Shown here: positions 27,209 to 32,230 of the stretch, one piece after another
Layout: each line of letters starts with the position of its first letter
How positions within the stretch are numbered: the first letter of the stretch is position 1
Assembly: GCA_017464475.1 (NCBI GenBank)
Contig: JAFTZQ010000012.1
Span: 1-32,230 of the forward strand
Direction: 5' to 3'
DNA: 32,230 bases
From: Paludibacteraceae bacterium
GTDB taxonomy: Bacteria > Bacteroidota > Bacteroidia > Bacteroidales > Paludibacteraceae
Translations under genes and position numbers: made by a program
Notes under the pieces: generated by a model
The model's database searches: none
The model's input: only the letters and a program-made list of their open reading frames with translations
Told to the model about the DNA's origin: nothing

Positions 27209-28999
27209 ATGAAGAAACATTGTTTGACATTTCTTGCGCTCCTCTGCGCAGCGCAAATGGTGTTAGCCGCGGCGGTTACAACGCCGGCTAATATTCCGTC
27301 CTATTATTCAGCTGTGGACGGCAAATCCGGCAGCAACCTCTGGTCGGCTGTCAGCTCTGTTACCAACAAAGGCTATTCCTCCATCGGTTACAGCGGCTTG
27401 TATAGTGCCTACCTCAAGACCGACGTCTATCCTGCGGACTCGGTCGGTAAAGCCGGTAAGATATGGGATATGTACGGCGAATGTGGCTTCTCTTCAGGTG
27501 ATAAATGCGGTAGTTACAGCGGCGTGTGCGACTGTTACAACCGTGAGCACTCGATCCCGCAGTCGTGGTGGGGGGGAGGTACCGGAGGAATAGGAAACGA
27601 CATCTTCCATGTACTGCCTACAGATGGTAAGATTAACGGCGTCCGCTCTAACTATGAGTACGGAGAAGTGAACGGCGGTACGAACTGGAATGGCAACAAA
27701 TACGGCTCGGCGGGCTCTTGGGCTACCGATAAAAAGACTATCGCTACTGCCGCTAATGAGTCGGTGAACGGTTCCGGCAATGTGTTTGAACCCAAAAACC
27801 AATACAAAGGGGACTGGGCACGCGGTATATTGGGCGTGCTCGTCAAATGGCAGCAGTCGAACCTCACAACCAGCAATAATTTCTTCTCCGGCACATACAC
27901 CGCTTCCGGCTATTATGGCTTGACTAAAAAAGCCGTAGTGCTGCTTATGAAATGGCACCGCGAGGACCCGGTCTCGCAAAAAGAAATTGACCGTAACAAC
28001 GGTATCCAGCAGACCCAGGGAAACCGTAATCCATTCATCGACTATCCCTATCTGGCGGAATATATCTGGGGCGAGCACGCGGGAGAGACGGTTGACATGG
28101 CGAAACTGATGCCTTCCACCGATCCTTCTTTCGTTCCCGGAGTCAGCAACGGCTGGCGTGATAGCTCAACGCCTGTTGATCCGCACTCTGATGTTATCAG
28201 ACATGGTGTCACATGGTCTGTTAACGGAGAAGAACTCCGCACAGACTCCGTAGAGGAGAATAAGAATATCACGGCGTTGCCGGCTGAACCCGTTTCCTGC
28301 TCGTCCGAGAGCAACGTCTTCATGGGCTGGACCGACGCACCTATTGCCGGCATTCAGAACGAAGCTCCCGAAACGCTCTATAAACTGATCAGCGACTTCC
28401 CGGAGGTAACAGCGGATGTCACCTATTACGCTGTCTTCGCCCAAGCGACCGAACAAGCAGGGGCTGCTCCGGCTACTTATACCTATAGCGCGGATAGTAA
28501 AGAGGGCTGGACCAATACGGCGACCACCAAAGGTTCATATTGGCTCCTCGATCAAGGCAAAGCGCTTACCTCTCCGTCTGTGGATCTCTCCGGCTTGAAT
28601 TCCATCCAAGTACGCATGCGTACGTACGGCGGCACGCAGTATGATCAACTGCAAGTCGCAGCGGGAAGCGATGTACTTACCACCATCGAGGCTACGAGTG
28701 GAAGCACGATGAACGCTTACGAGTGGACCAATACGCAATCGCTTTCCGGCAACTCGCCGATCACCTTCACTTGCTCCAACGCAGGCAGCGGTAAGGGTAT
28801 AGGCTTCGAGTCTGTCACCATCAATGCTACCGGTGCAGGCGTTACCTATAGCAATTACCTCACCTCGTGCGATGGAGACCACACGGACATCGAAAATGAG
28901 CATATTTCCATCCCAACGCACAAAATTATGCGCGATGGACAACTTCTCATCGTTATTGGAGACCAAATCTACAACATAATGGGTCAAAAAATCCAATAA
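27209..28999 (+). CDS. Secreted endonuclease I family nuclease with C-terminal tail
   Basis: After a signal peptide (residues 1 to about 20) the protein has the His-Me-finger core of endonuclease I/Vvn nucleases: NREHSIPQSW (H114), DIFHVLPTDGKINGVRSNYE and RNPFIDYPYLAEYIW. The core's paired Cys residues near 92-109 suggest disulfides. The nuclease covers about residues 25-290; then come beta-type accessory domains, including a jelly-roll-like region (about 420-560). The end (KIMRDGQLLIVIGDQIYN and the following IMGQKIQ) resembles the end of the secreted protein at 17012-18661. It would degrade DNA or RNA outside the cell for nutrients or against competing DNA. No standard promoter was found just upstream. 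Confidence 0.9.
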   Translation: MKKHCLTFLALLCAAQMVLAAAVTTPANIPSYYSAVDGKSGSNLWSAVSSVTNKGYSSIGYSGLYSAYLKTDVYPADSVGKAGKIWDMYGECGFSSGDKCGSYSGVCDCYNREHSIPQSWWGGGTGGIGNDIFHVLPTDGKINGVRSNYEYGEVNGGTNWNGNKYGSAGSWATDKKTIATAANESVNGSGNVFEPKNQYKGDWARGILGVLVKWQQSNLTTSNNFFSGTYTASGYYGLTKKAVVLLMKWHREDPVSQKEIDRNNGIQQTQGNRNPFIDYPYLAEYIWGEHAGETVDMAKLMPSTDPSFVPGVSNGWRDSSTPVDPHSDVIRHGVTWSVNGEELRTDSVEENKNITALPAEPVSCSSESNVFMGWTDAPIAGIQNEAPETLYKLISDFPEVTADVTYYAVFAQATEQAGAAPATYTYSADSKEGWTNTATTKGSYWLLDQGKALTSPSVDLSGLNSIQVRMRTYGGTQYDQLQVAAGSDVLTTIEATSGSTMNAYEWTNTQSLSGNSPITFTCSNAGSGKGIGFESVTINATGAGVTYSNYLTSCDGDHTDIENEHISIPTHKIMRDGQLLIVIGDQIYNIMGQKIQ

Positions 29000-29046
29000 A
29001 CCCTTCCTGAGTGACTAAAAATCACTCGCACTACGCCCCAAACGGC

Positions 29047-29084
29047 AAAAACGGCAGATTTTTTGAAGAATTTGCCGTTTTTTC
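29047..29084 (+). terminator. Terminator after the endonuclease gene
   Basis: ACGGCA (29051-29056) pairs with TGCCGT (29073-29078), extended by flanking A and T runs, then TTTTTTCTT. It precedes the mutA promoter directly. Confidence 0.75.
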
Positions 29085-29115
29085 TTGCATATATGCGAAA
29101 CTTGTTGTAACTTTG
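29084..29115 (+). promoter_or_regulatory. Promoter of the mutA operon
   Basis: CTTG (29084-29087), 20 nt and TAACTTTG (29108-29115). One mismatch in the -33 box; the -33 extension CATATATG fits the other promoters here. The start codon is about 106 nt downstream, beyond an ACTAG array. Confidence 0.7.
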
Positions 29116-29143
29116 TGCGTTTTTTGAGAAATCGAAGATTTCC

Positions 29144-29206
29144 CCTAGATAAACTAGTTCAACTAGAAAAACTAGATAAACTGGAAAAACTATTATATAC
29201 TATCTA
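29144..29206. repeat. ACTAG-type nonamer array in the mutA leader
   Basis: About six units of 9 bp (CCTAGATAA, ACTAGTTCA, ACTAGAAAA, ACTAGATAA, ACTGGAAAA, ACTATTATA) fill the leader between the mutA promoter and start codon. Confidence 0.85.
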
Positions 29207-29221
29207 AAAAACACAATCAGC

Positions 29222-31162
29222 ATGGCAGAAAACAAAGTAAACATGTTGGCGGATTTTGCGCCGGTCTCCACCGAGACTTGGAAAGCCAAAATCATCGCTG
29301 ACCTGAAAGGTGCCGATTTCGAAAAGAAATTGGTATGGCGCACGCCGGAAGGATTCAACGTGCAGCCGTTCTACCGCCGTGAGGACCTGAAAGGGCTCAA
29401 GACCACCGTCTCCGCCCCCGGTCAGTTCCCCTACGTCCGCGGTACGCGTACTAACAACGACTGGGCTATCCGTCAGAACATCTGCGCCTGCAAGAACGCA
29501 CGCAAGGCGAACGAGAAAGCCCTCGAGGTGCTCAACAAGGGTATCAACTCCCTCGGTTTTTGTCTGGACAAAGAGAAGTTGACCTACCATTTCATCAAGA
29601 CGCTGCTCAACGGTATCGCCGCTGACTGCATCGCCATCAATTTCTCCATCTGCGCCTGCGCTGCGCCGAAGCTCGCGAACATCCTCGTGCGCTACTACGG
29701 CAGAATGGGCTACGATGTGAAGCACATGGTAGGCTCCATCAATGTGGACCCGATCAAGAACATGCTCGTGAAGGGCAAACCGCTGACCCGCGAGCAGGTA
29801 TCGGCTAAGATCGCCGAGGTGGTGAAAGCCGCCAAAGCGCTGCCGGGTTACCGCGTAGTGGGGGTTAACAGCGTTGTGCTCAATAACTCCGGCGCGTACG
29901 CTACGCAGGAGCTCGCTTACGCCCTCGCTTGGGGTGCTGAGTACATGACGATGCTCACCGAAGCCGGTGTGCCTAACTACCGCGCTGCCAACGCTATCCG
30001 TTTCAACATGGGTATCGGCGGCAACTACTTCATGGAGCTGGCTAAGTTCCGTGCGGCGCGTCTGCTGTGGGCAAAGATCGTAGAGGCATACAAAGCGCCG
30101 ATCTTCACCACCGCCCTCCGCAATGCGGCTAAGATGAACGTCAGTGCCGAGACCAGCCGTTTCAACATGACTATCTTCGACGCGTATGTGAACCTCCTCC
30201 GCACGCAGACCGAGACGATGTCTGCTGCTCTGGCAGGCGTGGATGAGATCACCGTCACGCCGTTCGACATCACCTATGAGCGTCCGACGGATTTCTCCGA
30301 GCGTATCGCCCGCAACCAGCAGCTGCTTCTCAAAGAGGAGGCGCACTTCGACAAGATTGTGGACCCTGCTGCCGGTTCGTATTACCTCGAGAACCTGACC
30401 GCCTCCATCGCTGCCGAGGCTTGGAAGCAGTTCCTTGCTATCCAGGAGCAGGGCGGCATGTACCGGATGGTTTCCGAAGGCAAGGTACAGGAGCACATGG
30501 CGGCAAACCTCAAAGCGCGTCTCAACGACGTAGCCAAACGCAAAGAGGTGCTGCTCGGTTCCAACCAGTTCCCGAACTTCACCGAGAAAGCCGCTAAGAA
30601 GATCAAAGCCGACGCCGGTGCTTGCTCAAGTATCTGTACGTGCAAATCGAAACCCCACCCAGCCTCCAACTGTTCCCTCTCCCTTGAGGGGAGAGCCGGA
30701 GAGGGGTTATTGCCCACCTTGCCAGTTGCCCGTGCTGCCGAGGAGTTCGAACAACTCCGTTTGGAGACCGAGGGTGCCAAGAAACAGCCCGTTGCGTTCA
30801 TGCTCACCATCGGCAACCTCGCTATGCGTATCGCGCGTGCGCAGTTCAGTTGTAACTTCCTCGCGTGCGCAGGATACAAGGTCATTGACAACAACGGCTT
30901 TGCCACTATCGCCGAAGGTATCAAGGCGGCTCGCAAGGCGAAAGCGGACATCATCGTCCTCTGTTCGTCCGATGACGAGTACGCTACCCTCGCGCCGAAG
31001 GCATGGAAGAAGCTCCAGAACGCCAAAGAGATCTTCATCGTTGCCGGTGCTCCGGCTTGCATGGAGGATCTCCAGAAGCTCGGTATCACCAACTTCATCC
31101 ACGTCCGTTGCAACGTCCTCGACACCCTCAAAGGACTTAACTCGCAGTTACTGAAGAAATAA
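29222..31162 (+). CDS. mutA: Methylmalonyl-CoA mutase small subunit
   Basis: MutA is the catalytically inactive partner of the B12-dependent mutase that interconverts succinyl-CoA and methylmalonyl-CoA in the propionate pathway. The N-terminal part has WKAKIIADLKGADFEKKLVW and the barrel motif ETSRFNMTIFDAYVNLLRT; VDPAAGSYYLENLT marks the end of the barrel. The B12-like domain at the C-terminus is degenerate, as usual for MutA. Residues about 477-497 (KPHPASNCSLSLEGRAGEGL) come from a family-1 element in the linker between barrel and C-terminal domain. Three ICxC motifs (C88/C90, C144/C146, C472/C474) are unusual; the first two share 13 identical bases. mutB follows after a 519-nt gap that holds the GxxExxY gene. 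Confidence 0.95.
   Translation: MAENKVNMLADFAPVSTETWKAKIIADLKGADFEKKLVWRTPEGFNVQPFYRREDLKGLKTTVSAPGQFPYVRGTRTNNDWAIRQNICACKNARKANEKALEVLNKGINSLGFCLDKEKLTYHFIKTLLNGIAADCIAINFSICACAAPKLANILVRYYGRMGYDVKHMVGSINVDPIKNMLVKGKPLTREQVSAKIAEVVKAAKALPGYRVVGVNSVVLNNSGAYATQELAYALAWGAEYMTMLTEAGVPNYRAANAIRFNMGIGGNYFMELAKFRAARLLWAKIVEAYKAPIFTTALRNAAKMNVSAETSRFNMTIFDAYVNLLRTQTETMSAALAGVDEITVTPFDITYERPTDFSERIARNQQLLLKEEAHFDKIVDPAAGSYYLENLTASIAAEAWKQFLAIQEQGGMYRMVSEGKVQEHMAANLKARLNDVAKRKEVLLGSNQFPNFTEKAAKKIKADAGACSSICTCKSKPHPASNCSLSLEGRAGEGLLPTLPVARAAEEFEQLRLETEGAKKQPVAFMLTIGNLAMRIARAQFSCNFLACAGYKVIDNNGFATIAEGIKAARKAKADIIVLCSSDDEYATLAPKAWKKLQNAKEIFIVAGAPACMEDLQKLGITNFIHVRCNVLDTLKGLNSQLLKK
30652..30712. repeat. 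GC-rich palindromic element (family 1) inside mutA
   Basis: ACCCCACCC is followed by CTCCCTTGAGGGGAG and AGCCGGAGAGGGGTTA. This long copy carries both the CCCCACCC left end and the GGAGAGGGG right end seen separately in other copies, so it may be close to the full element. It is translated in frame. Confidence 0.85.
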
Positions 31163-31166
31163 AATG

Positions 31167-31664
31167 GTTCACAAATTAACCAAATTAAACGAATAAAAAT
31201 TTGCTACATTTGCTAAATTTGCGAACAAAAAAGAACAATATGGAGCAACAATATATTTATAAGGAAGAGTGCTACAAAATTATAGGAGCAGCAATGGAGG
31301 TTCATAATGTTCTTGGTTGCGGATTCAAAGAAGCTGTATATCAAGAGGCTTTAGCCAAAGAGCTTTCCCTGTGTGACATTCCTTTTGAACGAGAAGTTAC
31401 TCTGCCCGTCTATTATAAAGGCGAGTTGCTACATACAGACTATCGTCCTGATTTTGTTTGTTTTGATAAGATTATTGTTGAATTGAAGGCAGTAGAATAT
31501 TTAGCGGATGAGCACTACTCGCAAGTACTATCGTACCTTAGAGCAAGTGGTATGCAATTAGGAATACTAATCAATTTCGGAGAGGTCTCCTTGAATTGCA
31601 AACGTATTATCCGACCTGATCATTGGCAATAAAAAAATTCGTTTAATTTGTTAAATTTGTGAAC
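31167..31664. mobile_element. 498-bp cassette: GxxExxY gene within 28-bp inverted repeats
   Basis: 31167-31194 and the reverse complement of 31637-31664 match at 26 of 28 positions. Each arm is built of three 9-bp units (for example TTCGTTTAA, TTTGTTAAA, TTTGTGAAC). A third, direct copy of the right-arm type lies at 31200-31226. The bracketed segment contains one complete gene with its start and stop inside the arms, and sits between mutA and mutB, which are normally adjacent. No clear target duplication is visible. Confidence 0.55.
31240..31632 (+). CDS. GxxExxY family PD-(D/E)XK nuclease-fold protein
   Basis: The motif GFKEAVY is the GxxExxY signature that names this family, and the nuclease-like core DYRPDFVCFDKIIVELKAV carries the Asp and Glu-x-Lys of the PD-(D/E)XK fold. 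The 130-residue length from the Met at 31240 is normal; an in-frame Met 13 codons earlier lies in repeat sequence. No cellular role is established for the family. The gene interrupts the mutA-mutB pair and is bracketed by 28-bp inverted repeats, and its base composition is more AT-rich than both neighbours. Both points suggest that it came in as a small mobile cassette. Confidence 0.88.
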   Translation: MEQQYIYKEECYKIIGAAMEVHNVLGCGFKEAVYQEALAKELSLCDIPFEREVTLPVYYKGELLHTDYRPDFVCFDKIIVELKAVEYLADEHYSQVLSYLRASGMQLGILINFGEVSLNCKRIIRPDHWQ

Positions 31665-31681
31665 AAAAAAATATTACATCT

Positions 31682-32230
31682 ATGAAACCAGATTTCAAAC
31701 AAATAGATATCAAGCAAGTGGCTGCAAGTAAGGTCTTGGACCCGAACACCGCCGACTGGCAGACGCCGGAGCTCATCGACGTCAAGCCTATTTATACCAA
31801 AGAGGACCTCAAAGGCATGGAGCACCTCGACTACGTGTCCGGTATCCCGCCCTTCCTCCGTGGCCCGTACAGCGCCATGTATCCTCTCCGTCCTTGGACC
31901 ATCCGCCAGTACGCCGGATTCTCCACCGCCGAAGAATCGAATGCATTCTATAGAAGAAACCTCGCCAGCGGACAAAAGGGATTAAGTGTAGCCTTCGACC
32001 TGCCTACCCACCGCGGCTACAACGCCGATAACATGCGTGTGGTAGGTGATGTCGGAAAAGCAGGCGTGTCTATCTGCTCGCTGGAGGATATGAAAGTCCT
32101 CTTCGCCGGTATTCCTCTGAACAAGATGTCCGTCTCCATGACCATGAACGGCGCCGTGCTGCCGATCCTCGCGTTCTATATCAACGCCGGACTCGAGCAG
32201 GGTGCCAAACTGGAGGAGATGGCAGGTACC
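31682..32230 (+). CDS. mutB: Methylmalonyl-CoA mutase large subunit, N-terminal part (cut by window end)
   Basis: The 183 visible codons begin [20 protein letters not shown] and show the barrel entry of the catalytic subunit: [21 protein letters not shown] (substrate-binding, including the RGPYxxMY motif), [32 protein letters not shown] and [14 protein letters not shown]. With MutA it forms the B12-dependent mutase of the propionate pathway. The B12-binding C-terminal domain is outside the window. The frame is intact up to the last base. The start codon lies 17 nt after the right arm of the GxxExxY cassette, so the leader of mutB is at least partly provided by the cassette. Confidence 0.95.
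   Translation, partial: MKPDFKQIDIKQVAASKVLDPNTADWQTPELIDVKPIYTKEDLKGMEHLDYVSGIPPFLRGPYSAMYPLRPWTIRQYAGFSTAEESNAFYRRNLASGQKGLSVAFDLPTHRGYNADNMRVVGDVGKAGVSICSLEDMKVLFAGIPLNKMSVSMTMNGAVLPILAFYINAGLEQGAKLEEMAGT

Noticed and set aside
29204-30496. Minus-strand frame of 430 codons
   Set aside because: It is antisense to mutA, which has clear family motifs; the translation is unlike any protein I know.

Overview
The window reads as a chromosomal piece of a Bacteroidales-type bacterium (phylum Bacteroidota), probably an uncultured gut or rumen lineage. Four things point there: promoters of the TTTG / TAnnTTTGC kind at a fixed 20-nt spacing, absence of Shine-Dalgarno sequences, the HU / tiny AURKAIP1-COX24 protein / RNase G gene order, and a methylmalonyl-CoA mutase split into small and large subunit genes. 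Most genes are ordinary housekeeping or envelope genes. The unusual content lies between and inside them.

Layout. 1-566: the end of an IS3-like element, an 11-bp tandem array, and a cluster of perfect small hairpins between two divergent promoters. 567-2535: a DUF2520 protein and MutY, convergent and overlapping. 2604-4807: HU, a 29-residue ribosome-associated-type protein and RNase G, closed by a terminator. 4828-6219: a stand-alone NrdJ C-terminal-like protein and an acyl-ACP thioesterase on the minus strand. 6245-8606: a KilA-N protein, a 139-nt imperfect hairpin and two small envelope proteins. 8634-11764: an S9 peptidase lipoprotein and a short-chain dehydrogenase (minus). 11792-15140: a DUF1016/YhcG nuclease-fold protein, a large potentially pseudoknotted RNA region and an LTA-synthase-like membrane phosphotransferase. 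15463-18661: a metallo-beta-lactamase RNA-processing enzyme and a secreted Ig-like protein. 18720-25171: tRNA-Pro, then HAD phosphatase, PlsC, TolC, HlyD and two ABC-2 permeases, which look like one export operon. 25189-28999: a C_GCAxxG redox protein, dihydrolipoyl dehydrogenase and a secreted endonuclease I. 29084-32230: mutA, a GxxExxY nuclease-fold gene inside 28-bp inverted repeats, and the start of mutB, cut by the window end.

The main discovery candidate is a set of short repeats that invade everything, coding sequence included. One family is a GC-rich palindrome with a CTTGAG/CTCAAG centre (about nine copies). Others are degenerate tandem arrays with periods of 7, 8, 9 or 11 bp (TGACGGC, TCTCAAT, AAATGG-like, ACTAGTTTA-like, CCTATGAATCA, TACGTGTCTCG). 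Copies sit in frame inside DUF2520, MutY, the thioesterase, the S9 peptidase, the MBL enzyme, HAD, the C_GCAxxG protein, Lpd and MutA. They also supply stop codons (two genes), translation-start regions (MutY, HAD) and a signal-peptide core (TolC). Other points of interest are two long structured RNA candidates (7243-7381 and 13088-13330), the GxxExxY cassette between mutA and mutB, a tRNA-Pro leader that copies the tRNA 5' end, and a conserved 12-nt extension of the -33 promoter box. All functional names rest on motif recognition from the sequence alone; no database search was run.
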